DNA of 64,000 bases from Enoplolaimus lenunculus (taxonomy: Eukaryota > Nematoda > Enoplea > Enoplida > Thoracostomopsidae). The DNA is taken from positions 164,463-228,462 of the forward strand of contig JASANG010003737.1 in the NCBI GenBank assembly GCA_030248215.1, written 5' to 3'. Of this stretch, positions 1-11,162 are shown one piece after another (within the stretch, counting starts at the first letter, position 1; the number at the start of each line of letters is the position of its first letter). The position numbers and the translations under genes were made by a program. Below the pieces are notes generated by a model, which worked only from the letters and a program-made list of their open reading frames with translations, searched no databases and was not told the DNA's origin.

Positions 1-166
1 AGGCTCTACGGGACTACACCAACTGAGTCAAATTCGACGCCGCCAGAGTCAAATTAGACCCACTGAATCGCACGTTTGACTCTGGTGGAGTCGAATTTGA
101 CTCAGTTTGCGTAGTCCCGTAGAGCCTATTTCGGACAGAGTCAATTTGACTCACATTTTTTGCAGT
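1..166. mobile_element. Palindromic MITE (family D), cut by window edge
   Basis: Near-palindromic sequence full of GAGTCAAA/TTTGACTC inverted motifs, ending in TTTTTTGCAGTG followed by TA. The complete copy at 42387-42595 shows the same arms and a TA target duplication. This copy lacks its left end because the window begins inside it. Confidence 0.75.
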
Positions 167-1010
167 GTATACTTCTTAAGCCTACTTACACCAAAGCCTC
201 AGCGTATAAATAAACATATCCCAAAGTCTAAGCAAAAACTTCAATCTAACGGTAAGCTTAATTTCCGCTGAAAATTGATCAACCTTCATAAGAGGCACCG
301 CTATAAATGAATAAAATCCGAAAGTCGAAAAGGGAATTTTTGCGTCGTGAATTATCTATTAATTCTGCATTTAACCCGTTTAAACTTAGGTTATAGGTTA
401 CTAATCCACTAGCTGCAGTGTTAAACAGCCATAGGTCAATTTATCGCCTCTGGCGCTTCCCGGTACTCTGTGGTTTCCACTGTTAAAGCTTCCAAAATTG
501 CCATAAAGTAACAAACAAAAACCAAAGCCTATGCAAAAAAAATGTCGTCTAAAATGTAATCCTAAGTACTCTTTTACAGATCCACCAGAAACCGGGAGGG
601 ATCTCCCTAAATGTAACATGAACCGATGTTCCGATATCAAAATTTTTGCCGATACCAATTTTTATTTTGAAAATCTGTCGATTCTAACTAGTACACAATA
701 AAATGGCACTACTGAAACTGTTGGAATCTCTGGCAAAGACTGTGGCAAAGTCGGTGTTACAGCGTATTTTTCCGCGGGAAAGCGGAAACATTACGCTAGC
801 GTAGTATTTTCCCCAGAAAACCACGTAGAAATGACATCCCGCCCCGCAAGATTTCCTTTCGGAATACTTGTGCTAACGTTATATTTTTGCATTACAAAGT
901 TTCGCTGCATGCTGCAAAAATTTTTATGTATAAATAAAATACCCCAGCCACTCTGTTGTGTTTTGGCGATTGTAGATTGATATGCAAACAGCTGTACAAT
1001 AAAAAAGTGG
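167..1010. other. Intergenic, no gene seen
   Basis: No coding sequence supported. Positions about 510-600 match the right half of MITE family A (shared text around 'aaaatgtcgtctaaaatgt' and 'cagaaaccggga'). The stretch about 170-240 carries decayed TAAGC-like units. Confidence 0.5.
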
Positions 1011-1012
1011 TT

Positions 1013-1222
1013 TATCTCAAGGATTGGTTGAGCGTTTTAACCAAACGTTACAACAGTTACTGTTTAAAAAATCTTCCAGGGCATGGAGCGACAGCCTGTT
1101 GTTTCAACCACCACAGATTATGCGGCAAGTAAATGCACGTGACACCTTGGCGTTAATGATTATCCGCGCTTTCACAAAGGATTGGAAGTCAAAGCATTGC
1201 AGCCCCCCACAGATGGTAGGGT
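1013..1222 (+). mobile_element. Integrase core remnant (fossil)
   Basis: A short stretch translates as GLVERFNQTLQQLLFKKSS, which matches the well-conserved 'GLVERFNRTLK' block near the catalytic glutamate of the integrases of Ty3/gypsy-like retroelements and Polintons. Nothing else of the element is recognisable around it. It is a small broken fragment. Family assignment between retroelement and Polinton is not possible from this length. Confidence 0.6.
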
Positions 1223-1265
1223 AGTACCTATCAAGGACAACGAAAATTGCTACTTCAGGGCCATA

Positions 1266-1450
1266 CCTCATGCGGCCAATGTTACTTTTAGGGCTGTAAC
1301 AGTAGACTATAGCGTATCCCTAAGCCTAAGCAAAAACGTAGTCTGGAATGCAAGCCTATTCCTTTACTTAGGAGTGGCGCGATTTTTGACGTGCTTTACA
1401 TGTCTACCATATAGATTGACTTTACCAACTAAAGGTGAGCGAATTATGAT
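1266..1450 (+). mobile_element. MITE family A (TTAGGC-bearing), partial
   Basis: Begins GGCCAATGTTACTTTTAGGG and continues into AACAGTAG and CCTAAGCCTAAGC, the left-end signature shared with 34365 and 40553. The right end is not clear. Confidence 0.6.
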
Positions 1451-1886
1451 CGGATGAATTGACGGGAAGCTGCAGTTTTCTACACAGTCACGCTATAGCT
1501 AAAACTTTTTTCAACTAAGGCCGACAATTATAGGGCAACATACTACTATTTTCGGCAGAGAAACATTCGCCGAAACTACACCATATTAGGCATGCTTACC
1601 ACTGACCATTCGAAAACTTAACGACCTTTCATCACATGATGCGCTCATTCTACGAAACACTGCAATATTACAACTTTAATAGTAATTTATAATTACAATA
1701 CAAAGCAAACACAGACACGAAAAAAACTAGGCGCTTAATAAAGAGACCAGCAGGCAGTGCAAATGAGTATCAAACTCAAATTATAAGTTATATTTTGCTG
1801 CATTTCATTGTTAACTACTCAGCGGTTTGTAGAACAACCACTCAAGCATTCCTTGCGAAAAATGGTCAGTCAAATTGAATAACTGA
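1451..1886. other. Intergenic, nothing seen
   Basis: AT-rich DNA without a supported ORF or recognised repeat. Confidence 0.4.
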
Positions 1887-2196
1887 CAGGGTGCAACCGG
1901 AGATGAAAAATATTGGAGCCGCAGATCAACGAAAATTGCCGGAGCCGAAGGTGAGGCGAAATTTGGTAGTAGAAATGATTCTGCAATATATTGCGAAGTT
2001 GTTTGGTTTTACGCTAATTTTCTGCGAAATTTCGGAAAATTTTTTCCTGAAAATTGTGACAAAAGTAAAACAAAACGCGCTAAACAGATTAATTTTGCAA
2101 CATTATTGAAATTTTACTGTTGAAATTAAAGAAACCTAGGGCAAAAATTCTACCGGAGCCCGATTTTCTGCCAGAGCCGAAGCCGGAGGCAGACCA
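1887..2196. mobile_element. hAT-like MITE relic
   Basis: Opens CAGGGTGCAACCGGAG and closes with GAGCCGAAGCCGGAGGCAG, repeating the 'CAGGGTGC' start of the hAT-like family F at 7561. The ends are decayed and no target duplication is clear. Confidence 0.35.
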
Positions 2197-2203
2197 TACC
2201 TTA

Positions 2204-2825
2204 TGCGGGATTCGCGTTATGGCCGGGCAGGCGGGTAGCGGTATGTCCCTTGCTGATTAGACGTCAACGTTAAAAAATGGGCTGTCATATATGTCCAACA
2301 GACAAAACTCGAATGCTATATGACATTGACTTAACAAACTACCGCTCTCAGATCAATGTGTACAAGAGTCTGTATATTATCTGATACTAAGGGACATTTA
2401 TGCGAATAACATAATTGATATTAAAAAAATTGCAACGGATATCATATTTAGCGGGACAGTGTAATCTTCGTGCGATAATATGGAAACTCGAACGGACGGT
2501 AGAGACACAGATGTCCTTTCAACTACCAAATACACGTCTGCAAATTCGTTTCCGACACAAAATCGCTTAAAAAACAGTGTCCATTATCGAATATTCAAAT
2601 TCTAGTATCATATGATATTCAACAGGACAATTTGGGTACGTTACCTCAAGTTGCTTACAATTTTTGAAAATATATATCATACGATATTCCAACACAATAC
2701 GTCGAATATTGTATGATATTCAAGGACAAAGGGTGACCTGCACGATAGCAGACAAAACGTTACCCAATAAGCCAATAGGGATAAAAGATATCTTAAGCTG
2801 CCCCGGTTATAACGTGAACCCCACA
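2204..2825. mobile_element. Harbinger-like MITE (family E), copy 1
   Basis: 622 bp with inverted ends: left TGCGGGATTCGCGTTATGGC, right the complement of TGTGGGGTTCACGTTATAAC. It is flanked by TTA at 2201-2203 and 2826-2828. A 3-bp TWA duplication is the hallmark of PIF/Harbinger. A second copy lies at 32526-33183. The element is non-coding. Confidence 0.75.
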
Positions 2826-2889
2826 TTAACATGCCCAACTTCTGTCAAATAACATTCCGACAAAAATGAACAAACGGTGTTCTGTAGTG

Positions 2890-2953
2890 CTGATGCCGAT
2901 ACTCCTGAAAAGTGCCAATTATTACCGATACCGATTAATCGATACATCCCTAC
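2890..2953. repeat. Fragment of GATTAATCGGC repeat (family G)
   Basis: Contains GCCGATAC, TTACCGATACCGATTAATCG and ends at ATCCCTA. Related fragments lie at 6558-6725 and 24300-24380, where the motif begins AGGGTGTGCCGATTAATCGG. It looks like the end of a small transposon with CAGGG-type termini. Confidence 0.5.
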
Positions 2954-3009
2954 CTTATAGTGGTTTCCTTATGTTTACCGCATGATATATGCCCCGTATA
3001 GAACACTTA

Positions 3010-4971
3010 TCATTCAAGAAAGTGAACTCCGTCGTTGGTCATAAAACAGTCTTCATCAAGCATTGCAGGATCTAGCTCACCCTCTTCGAGCTCACGTGTA
3101 GGTCGAAATTTCAAATCAGATTTGACATCATCAATGGCTGATAAACTACTTACAGTATCCCATGTTTGTTTTTCCTCGCGGTGTTGATGGAAAGAACGCA
3201 TCCTTATTGGAATCTGTATGTTGACACCTCCATGCGTACGACTGTGTATGTAATCTTGATTTTGGTGCGAGAATCTTGCTTGGTTTTCGATCTCTAACCC
3301 ATGGACATTCTTGGAGGGATCGTAAATTCCGAACTCAGTCACGAATCTGTGCCCCAGCGGTACGCCTGCCCCTGAATTCTGCCGACCGCAAACGCTCTCA
3401 ATATGCTTTTTGAGGGCATATTTCGAACAAAAATCCTGCCCACAGTGTTGACACACAAAATCGCCCAGTCGCGTGTGCCGCAGCACATGCTGCTCGAGGT
3501 ATTGTGATTTAATGAAAATTTTGTCACAAATCGGGCATTTAAATTCCGCCGACTGTAAATGATACGCGTGTATATGATCTCGAACTCGCTGTCGGGTCGC
3601 AAATTCCATACCGCAAAAATCGCACATTACCCGAAGCGAAGGATCGTGAATTACAACGTGACACTGCAACTCTTGATCATTATGAAACGTTTTTCCACAA
3701 TAAGGACATACCTTGTTTCGTTCACCACGATGAATCCGTCGTTCGTGTTGCTCTAACGCTTGTGGCCATCGTGTTTTGAAGGAACAAATCGCACACTCAA
3801 CCAGCGGTACCTGATGCTCACGTTCTTGGTGCACATTGACATCGGCTTTTGACACAAAATGTTGTTGACAAATACGGCACTTATAGCGACGTTCTTGATG
3901 CGCTTCCGAACTATGAATCAACAGCGCTTCTTCAGACGAAAACAGTCCACCACAATGCTTACAGATTACCGTTGATTTGGCAACTTCCGGATGACATCGA
4001 CGAATATGATTAGTGAGTGAATTGATGTCATACAGAGGCCATTCGCACACTGGACACGCGACTGTACGTTTTTGTTCGTGTACACGAGCGGTATGAATTG
4101 CCAGTACGGACTGATTTGCAAACGGAAGACCGCACGCGTCACACTGAAGCCATCCAGCATCGACAAATTCAACCGAATGTACGTATAAATGACGCTCAAG
4201 ACGCTTGCGTGTTGTATACGTCCAATGGCAAGACGCACATGGGAACTCCTTTGCACGCATCGATGTCGTAGCTGCGGTTGACGACGGCCAAACACGACCA
4301 GGACGTGTTGACTGACTACCGGGCTTAGATCCTACTGTAGACGCCATACGCCGACGCGCTGCCAAGCGGCGGCGTGCAGTGTGCCGCCTTGCAGTCGTCG
4401 ATCGTGGTTTTTTGACTGCGCTGCAAACAGCGGAACTGGGTTCACCGTGGTCGTAATTATTTTCATCATCTTCGCTATTATTATCATCATCACCGCAAGA
4501 CTCATCGACTTCTCGATAGTCCGTATTATCTGATACATTTCTCTCGGTTGTATAATAATCAATGTTCTCAAAACAATCATCTTCATCAAATTCGCTGTCA
4601 TCACTATAATCTCCGTATCCGTCATAGTCTGCTCTAGTATTCGTGTCTTCCCTACTGCAATTTTCGGCAGCCTCATCTGCTTTCTGTTTGCTACTGATAG
4701 GCTGGACATGGCTCTCAGCAACCTTATCGCCGACGAGATATTTTTTCTCAAGATCGCTCTTCATGACTTTATCGTCTCTGTCGCTACAAACTAGGCTCGT
4801 ATCTGAACATTTTTCATCGTTTGCGGAGCTCTTTCCGTTTCTGTAATCGACACAATTGCTATTTTCGTATAGTTCAAATTCCCTTTTAATATTTGCATTA
4901 CTAACCAAAAGATCATTATCAGCAAGCGCTTCACGCAATTCGAGCTCAAATTCAGTCAAACTCCGTTGCAT
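3010..4971 (-). CDS. C2H2 zinc-finger protein, ten fingers
   Basis: A single open frame of about 653 aa from the first in-frame ATG (4971-4969). The frame stays open upstream to about 5247 without another ATG, so either this ATG is the start or an upstream exon is spliced in. Residues about 115-175 are very acidic (runs of D, E and Y). Residues about 185-210 are Arg-rich and may serve nuclear import. From about residue 245 to 527 there are ten consecutive C2H2-type fingers of the form C-x2-C-x12-H-x3/4-H. The last has Cys in place of the final His. Linkers are mostly not the TGEKP type, so DNA recognition is not a KRAB-like tandem reading. The C-terminal 125 residues are unstructured. The family role would be nuclear sequence-specific DNA binding; the target is unknown. 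No closer homologue was recognised. MITE E lies about 180 bp beyond the stop. Confidence 0.85.
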   Translation of the reverse strand: MQRSLTEFELELREALADNDLLVSNANIKREFELYENSNCVDYRNGKSSANDEKCSDTSLVCSDRDDKVMKSDLEKKYLVGDKVAESHVQPISSKQKADEAAENCSREDTNTRADYDGYGDYSDDSEFDEDDCFENIDYYTTERNVSDNTDYREVDESCGDDDNNSEDDENNYDHGEPSSAVCSAVKKPRSTTARRHTARRRLAARRRMASTVGSKPGSQSTRPGRVWPSSTAATTSMRAKEFPCASCHWTYTTRKRLERHLYVHSVEFVDAGWLQCDACGLPFANQSVLAIHTARVHEQKRTVACPVCEWPLYDINSLTNHIRRCHPEVAKSTVICKHCGGLFSSEEALLIHSSEAHQERRYKCRICQQHFVSKADVNVHQEREHQVPLVECAICSFKTRWPQALEQHERRIHRGERNKVCPYCGKTFHNDQELQCHVVIHDPSLRVMCDFCGMEFATRQRVRDHIHAYHLQSAEFKCPICDKIFIKSQYLEQHVLRHTRLGDFVCQHCGQDFCSKYALKKHIESVCGRQNSGAGVPLGHRFVTEFGIYDPSKNVHGLEIENQARFSHQNQDYIHSRTHGGVNIQIPIRMRSFHQHREEKQTWDTVSSLSAIDDVKSDLKFRPTRELEEGELDPAMLDEDCFMTNDGVHFLE

Positions 4972-6094
4972 TTGTCGCTCGTTATCTGTCTTGTGAGTTT
5001 TAGGCTGATCACACTGAGAATTAGTTCGATTACCACTTGTGTTTGCTACGCTGCTAACAGCCAGCAATGGATGTTTTGACTTAGAAGAGTTAGTGCTGCT
5101 AGAACTGCTAGTTCTTTTATTGCATCTTTTCGAAGCGACAGCTGTCTTAGTAGCGGGGTATGCAGTTGTGGCGGCGCTATCAGCAAATCTTCTATTGCCG
5201 CACTCACTTCTGCAAATCGTTGTTGACTGATGTGTTTCTATAAATAGCTATAACACACAAGCAAATATTAATGTGCACAACTACTTGCAACGAGACAAAA
5301 TCGGGACTCTCGCTATGACGCTACCAACCACGGGCAGTCAAAAAGAATGTATTTAACACCGTTTTATTAGATCAAGCAAGGGCGCAAGCCTAAAGTAATG
5401 CACAGCTATGATGTATGACAAACTAAATTTTTAAAGTAACAACAACTGATTAGTTGCTTACCAATCTCATCCAGGGATGGGTGGTCTCTGTCTCGGACTC
5501 GCCTCGGTCCCGGCAAGTCTCAGAACTTGGCCGGTCTCGGTTTCGGACTCGCTTATCGTGAGTCTCGGTGGTTTGCAAATCGAAACCAAACAAGTGAAAA
5601 AGAAATAAACAATTTTGCTATTAGCTGAGCTAGTTTGAGTTGATGAAGACGCGGCAATGTTTTGCTCGTGTTTTAGACTAAATGTATATGGGTGAACCAC
5701 CTAAAATTGGGTACTTGTTTTCTTTATTCAACACCATGACTGCATAAATAAAGTCGCAAGTTCCCTAGTGCCACTATTACCTAAAACATTACTTGGAGAT
5801 CAACTCTGCACTCGACACGGAATTGTAATTTTTCGCCTGTTATAACCTATATATACTACATATTTTATTCAGTTTTACAATAACCGGTGCTTATAGAGCT
5901 CTCCGATTCCAATTTCGGAATAAACTACCTGTTCCGACACCGGTATAATTTAGTTTAGCTTTGCACCCAACAACTTAGGTATTACGTAGCAAAATAAATT
6001 GGATAAACTTCCGCGACATTCGTTACGAAATAGTAATTATATAAATATATACTAAATATTGCGAATTTTTGCGAGAATACAATAAGCGTGGTGC
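4972..6094. other. Intergenic, probable 5' region of the zinc-finger gene
   Basis: The first 276 bp stay open in the zinc-finger frame (Ser-rich, no ATG) and may be 5' leader or part of an upstream exon. Beyond that I see only AT-rich sequence with CCGG-type repeat fragments near 5470-5570. Confidence 0.4.
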
Positions 6095-6553
6095 TACCGT
6101 ATCGCAAAAAACCAGATACCGGAACCGGATCTGGATAGTGGTTTTTACCAGAACCGGACGTTAACCGGATATATAGTGTGTTTTTAAAATAAATCAATTT
6201 TTAACACGTTACTGCGTCAGTAACTGTTTATTTATCTTTAGTAAACGAAATATTGCGTTTATATAAAGAACGTGTCCTAATATTTGAAAATATTTGTGTG
6301 AAGCTGCAAATAATCTGTTTGTTTTGATAATAAAATCCGAATCTTTGTCTTAACCATATGCCAAAAATACTGCTTTAAACCAATACTGTATACTTGCATG
6401 TAATGGGACTGAAAACATAACATCTCGCAACATAATTTGCAATAATTTAAGATTTACGAAATCATCACCGAAATCCAGTAGGTTTATACCGGATACCGGA
6501 TGCGGGTTTTTTACCGGATAGTATACAGGAGCCGGATATCCGGTCGCACCCTG
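6095..6553. mobile_element. hAT-like MITE (family F), decayed copy
   Basis: Contains many CCGGATA/TATCCGG motifs and ends GATATCCGGTCGCACCCTG, the complement of the family start CAGGGTGCGACCGGATATC. The left end near 6100 is uncertain. Confidence 0.5.
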
Positions 6554-6557
6554 ACAA

Positions 6558-6725
6558 TAAGGGTGTGCCGATTAATCGGCACTTTTGGTTAATATCGGCA
6601 TCGGCACTGCAAAAAATGTATTCTAGGACTGCGCCGATTAACCGGTACTGGCATCGGTAATAATCGGCACTTTTTCTGAGTATCGCCATTGGCGCTGCAA
6701 AAAAATTGCCGATACTTTTGGTCTT
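6558..6725. repeat. GATTAATCGGC repeat (family G)
   Basis: Begins AGGGTGTGCCGATTAATCGG and carries two ATCGGCACTGCAAAAA-like blocks. It abuts the right end of the family F copy, suggesting one element landed beside or inside the other. Confidence 0.5.
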
Positions 6726-7560
6726 GGCGTTATATCAGTGCTGATCAGGGAAACTATTATTTCTGTTGCGTTTGTGCTTGAAAAAATCAACCGAGATGAA
6801 CCGTTCTCATAATACAATCGTTAATGGTGGTTAGAGTTCATTCGGGTCCGGGTTTTCACAACAAATCATTCCGGATCCGTGTATTACAAAAATATCCGAA
6901 ATAAAATAAGTTAGTGATTTTAACATCCCACGCCTACATTCTAAATAGTAACTGTATCGTACCTAAATTAAATAGGTTAATGAATTTATCAGATATAAAG
7001 TTGCCCAACTAACGCTAATTGCGTTAAATACATTGCAAACAAAACACCCCCAACATGTTTCTTGAGACAACTATCGTAAGTCGTATGTAAAAGCAACTCC
7101 GGAAGGAAAAAGTTAATCAATAGGCTTTATCTTGGATTCGGTGTCACCTTGCGGCATCTCCCAATCCTTTGCCGATAACTATTATCTCTTTTAGTTGCAA
7201 CTCATTAAACGAATCTCCATAGTCTTTTACCTGTAAAAGTTTTGAAAACGATATCATGTATATATTTATAGAGTATTATTTTTGCAGCCTATAAAAACTT
7301 GACCCTAATTTCGCATTTTTCGAAGCTAAAAATTTCTATTTCTTGTTAAATCATCGTATTTCTGAAAATTTTTACGTTACGTAAATCTACGATGTCAAAA
7401 ACCTATCAAGCTTCAGCTGAATATATCGATCTTGAAATAGCTCTTAACCGAAAATAACTGTTCTTGACAGTATTTACCTTAGCTTTAGCTCCTTAATTTC
7501 TTTGGAAATGCAGTAGTAACAAAGTGCGTGGTATTTTTACATGTAAAAACCAGTTTTATG
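6726..7560. other. Intergenic, nothing seen
   Basis: AT-rich sequence with no supported gene. The last 8 bp (7553-7560, GTTTTATG) form one copy of the target duplication of the next element. Confidence 0.4.
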
Positions 7561-7931
7561 CAGGGCGTGACCGGATATTGATTTAACGGATATCGGAACC
7601 GGATACAGATATTTAATTTTTTAAGGAACAGGAGCGGACACCGGATATTGTATACGTTAAAATAATTTCTTTTGTTCGCTGCATTTAATTGAAATTTTTT
7701 ACACAAAAATACGTTTAACTCTAGCTCGGTTACATAAGTTAAAAAAGTACTTGAAAACGTATCAAAACTTGTACTTCTTGACTTGCTCAGAAATGTAATC
7801 GCATAAGATGTTAACGATGCAGGTATTCGGATCCGCAACCGTAAATATCCGGTATCCGTTAGTTTTTACCGGATACGGATATCAGATTTTGCCGGATATT
7901 AAACCAGAACCGGATATCCGGTCGCATCTTG
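7561..7931. mobile_element. hAT-like MITE (family F), best-defined copy
   Basis: 371 bp, left end CAGGGCGTGACCGGATATTG, right end CCGGATATCCGGTCGCATCTTG in inverse orientation. It is flanked by a perfect 8-bp duplication GTTTTATG (7553-7560 and 7932-7939). CAGGG termini plus an 8-bp duplication fit the hAT superfamily. It has no transposase. Confidence 0.8.
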
Positions 7932-8264
7932 GTTTTATGACTGATATTCGGGAACACAACCACAATAAAGAGGATATGGATGAGTGATGTTAAACCTGCA
8001 CCAAATATCAAACAACCAAATTTGATTAAATTAATGAAAATCGTCGTATGCGCATATCCCGAATCGTACCAGGACAATTTACGTGATATACTATCAACTT
8101 TTGTAATTAATACTTCTCGATTCCATTTTAATGGAATGTTTACATATTTATAGTAGGAATTATCGTTATCCATACTGAATTTTAGCTGTAAATACCAATT
8201 AATTTCTAAATTACGTATACATACGTACCAAAATATATTTTTGGAAGACATTGCTACATACATT

Positions 8265-8535
8265 AGAGATGTACCGAAGATAGACCCCGGCCCCGGGACC
8301 ATCGCGCTATTTGCCGCTCGGTTTTCGATTCAAAAATGCAACAATAACTAGAACTGTTCACCGTATTTTTTTATTTTTCCACGGGTTGCTCGCAATACAC
8401 AATATAAAGACTGTTCATTTTCACACTATTAGCCAACATCGTAGCTCATGTTGATAGTTATCTTTAGGTTTTCTAACTTGGCTCCGGTTGGTACCAGCCC
8501 CGGGCCCTTGGGTCCAGCACCAGCCCGGTAACAAT
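8265..8535. repeat. GC-rich CCCCGG repeat
   Basis: Starts AGAGATGTACC, carries CCCCGGCCCCGGGACC, and ends with CAGCCCCGGGCCC and CCAGCACCAGCCCGG. Related pieces occur at 11130-11160, 11980-12050 and 23095-23150. Probably another small transposon family; ends not resolved. Confidence 0.4.
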
Positions 8536-8684
8536 ACTCGCCCTCAACGCAACTCTAATATACATATAACTTCGTTCTATACAGCCCCGTATATAGTTTA
8601 GGAATTTCAAGCGGAAATATTCAACGATATACACCAAATTTCTGTTCTTGGGAATGGGGAATAAACCACTTTACAATTCTAAAA

Positions 8685-10328
8685 TTAGCTGAAATTAAAA
8701 GAGGTCTTACCGCTAACGCCTTGATCACTTGTGCCCACGTTGTCAGATTGTGATATTTTCTGCGTTGGTTTGCTGCCTGTTGCACCTGACGTGCCTTCTT
8801 TATTAATTGTCTTGCTTTTAGCAACAGATTTTGAAATGGTTGTGCTAGCGCTACCGGTGGATTCATTGAGTTCAACCTCTGCTTTGATCTTGCCGTCGGG
8901 AGCAAAAATAATCGTAACCGTTTCGATGTTTTTGGATGCCTTTTTGTTGTTTATAACGTCGCTTAGTGACGGGCGATGCTTCGAGAATGGTGGTATTTTC
9001 TTTTTCTTTTTCGGCGACTGCACGGCTGTACTTGAAGAGCTTGCTTTCCCTAAATTGCCTGCATTGAATGTTTCGACGTTATTAATAGTAGGCCTGTTTT
9101 TGGACAAGGGTTTTCATTTTTCAAGTTACGCCAAAAATACTTTTACTTTACTGCGCCAAAAATACTTAGCGCCAAACAAAAATCACGTTGTTCATACGAC
9201 TATTTAAAAAACCTACTTGTTTGTCGCGATATATACGTATTGACATGAACCGTGAACAGTGAATTTCATCATCGTATGCTATGATGAGGTCAGTTTCAGT
9301 AATACAGCGTAAGTATACTCATAAACAGACAGAGGTTTTTAATTATTTTTTAAAAAATTTCAATAAATTTCACAGCTCAAAAATTTGCACCAAAAATATT
9401 TGTATTGCGCTAATTTTGGCGCACAAAATAATGCATGGGACCCATGAATTTTACTTGTACCAGGGTCACGTTGCGACTGCGAGTTTTTCGGGGCAATTCA
9501 CAGTTGTTTCTAAGTTAAGTTCACATGAAGCAGCACACAGCGAGGTGGCAATAAAAGTTCGGATTTGGATAATTCAAAAATTGACGGTTAGAGGTCAGTT
9601 GTCAAAAAGCCGAATTAAACAATATTCGGCAATGTATGCTTGCATTTTTAAACAAGAAAATTTTAAACAACTTGATATAAAAATTAATATATCTTTGCAT
9701 TAGATCTTATATATCTATGAACTGAGGTCGGGCACGAAATTATTTCTGATTGCGAAAAAAGTAGATTTGCTAGAATAATAAATGTTACGTATTATATAAT
9801 TTTGCAGGTCGAAAAGCAATATTCTAGTCTAGTGCTCTGAAACAAATTATCGATATATCGGAAATTTATAAAATGCATGGTTCGGGTTTGTAGGTCACGT
9901 GGTGGATCCGATGGCCCGTACAGTCCATTTGCACGCAAAACTACGTATAGCTTTGCTTCAAAGTGCAAAGCGGAACTGGATTATACAGGAATCGGAATCA
10001 GAACGGCAAATTTATACCCAAATCGGAACTACAAATTTTGTGACTATACGAATAAATTGTATTAAGTATAATATCGATTTAGTGTATCTGTAGGCTGGCA
10101 ACAGGTACGTAGTAAACTAAGCACTTAATTTTTTCACTACTGATTCTGTGGTTGGCGACATAAACTAATAAGTATGCATAGATAGATATGTAGTATGCAC
10201 GTACCACTTCGTTTTCGAGTAACAGGTTCGCTAGTTGATGCAGTGTTAGATGGATTCGAGTCTTCGCGCTGTTCAATGATGCGCCAAGACGGTTTTAACT
10301 TGCGCTTTGGTCGAGAAGCACTGATCAT
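8685..10328 (-). CDS. Hypothetical lysine/serine-rich protein, two exons
   Basis: Proposed exons are 10328-10205 and 9058-8685 (minus), giving 165 aa. Exon 1 starts at an ATG (10328-10326), encodes MISASRPKRKLKPSWRIIEQ and on to a GTACGT donor after the first base of a codon. Exon 2 opens at a CAG acceptor (9061-9059) with two bases that complete that codon. The matching phases are the main support. Exon 2 has a KKKKK run followed by IPPFSKHRPSLSDVI and one hydrophobic strand-like segment (VTIIFAPDGKIKAEVELNE). The tail is rich in Ser, Thr and Lys. A GTAAGA donor-like site at 8710-8705 means the gene could instead splice on and lose the last few residues. The intron is about 1.15 kb. No family recognised. 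The basic, low-complexity make-up would suit a nuclear protein, but that is a guess. Confidence 0.45.
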
Positions 10329-10624
10329 TATGTATATTGTATTATAATGTATATAGTATAATGTATATATACCTACGTACGTATATATAAAATTTATCTA
10401 AGCATTAAATGAGAACTAATGATTTGAATAGGAAATCTAGGCGTAGGTAGACGTGCCATTGGGCATCAGTGAAATTATACAGCGACACAGTCGATGCATC
10501 CTCAACTTCTGGTCTTGGTTCCAAATCACCAAGACTCAAAAACCGAGACCGAATCCGAGACCTGACAAATACTAAGACTTGACCAAACCGAGACTCCCAT
10601 CACTGTTCGGCTCTAGCAAAATTG
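10329..10624. other. Upstream region of the hypothetical gene
   Basis: Has an AT microsatellite-like patch at 10333-10390 (TATA, GTAC and GTATATA units). No gene seen. Confidence 0.4.
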
Positions 10625-11112
10625 ACACACTACTCCGGCAAAAAATCGAATCCGGCTCCGGTATTATAAATTGAAACGGACTTGCAGAAACAAAATTATA
10701 ATATAACAACTACGTATAGTGTAGTACCAGCGATCGACCAGATATTAATTTTACTGGAAACCGGATAGTGAATTTTGCACCGGAACCGGATGTTAATCGG
10801 ATATAGCATCTAAATTTGTACAATGTTGGAAGTATATATATTTAGTCGTGCAAAAATATGAAATTATGGATTTAAGATAAATTTTTGGTTTGGATTTTTT
10901 ACTCCATGTCGTCAGTGTATATTCATGAATTGCTCGGAATTGCAGTCGCTTCAAAATATCTAGTATATTGATGTGCAAAAAACAGTTTTATGATATTTGG
11001 AACCATAACCACAAATATCCGGTATCCGGTAGGTTTAGACCGGATACCTTGCCCGGATACGGATATCGAATTTTCCAGGATATTAATCCGGAACCGGATA
11101 TCCGGTAGATCT
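10625..11112. mobile_element. hAT-like MITE (family F), copy
   Basis: Repeats the family arrangement: CCGGAACCGGATGTTAATCGG near the left, CCGGATACGGATATCGAATTT and CCGGAACCGGATATCCGGTAG near the right. Borders are approximate. Confidence 0.5.
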
Positions 11113-11162
11113 CTGCGTAGAACCAACTAGAGATGCCCCGGGCCAGCACGTTATTTTCTGGG

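Noticed and set aside
8685-8711. A 22-nt intron (GTAAGA to TTTCAG) at the end of the two-exon gene
   Set aside because: Far shorter than all other introns in the window; I kept the simple stop at 8685.
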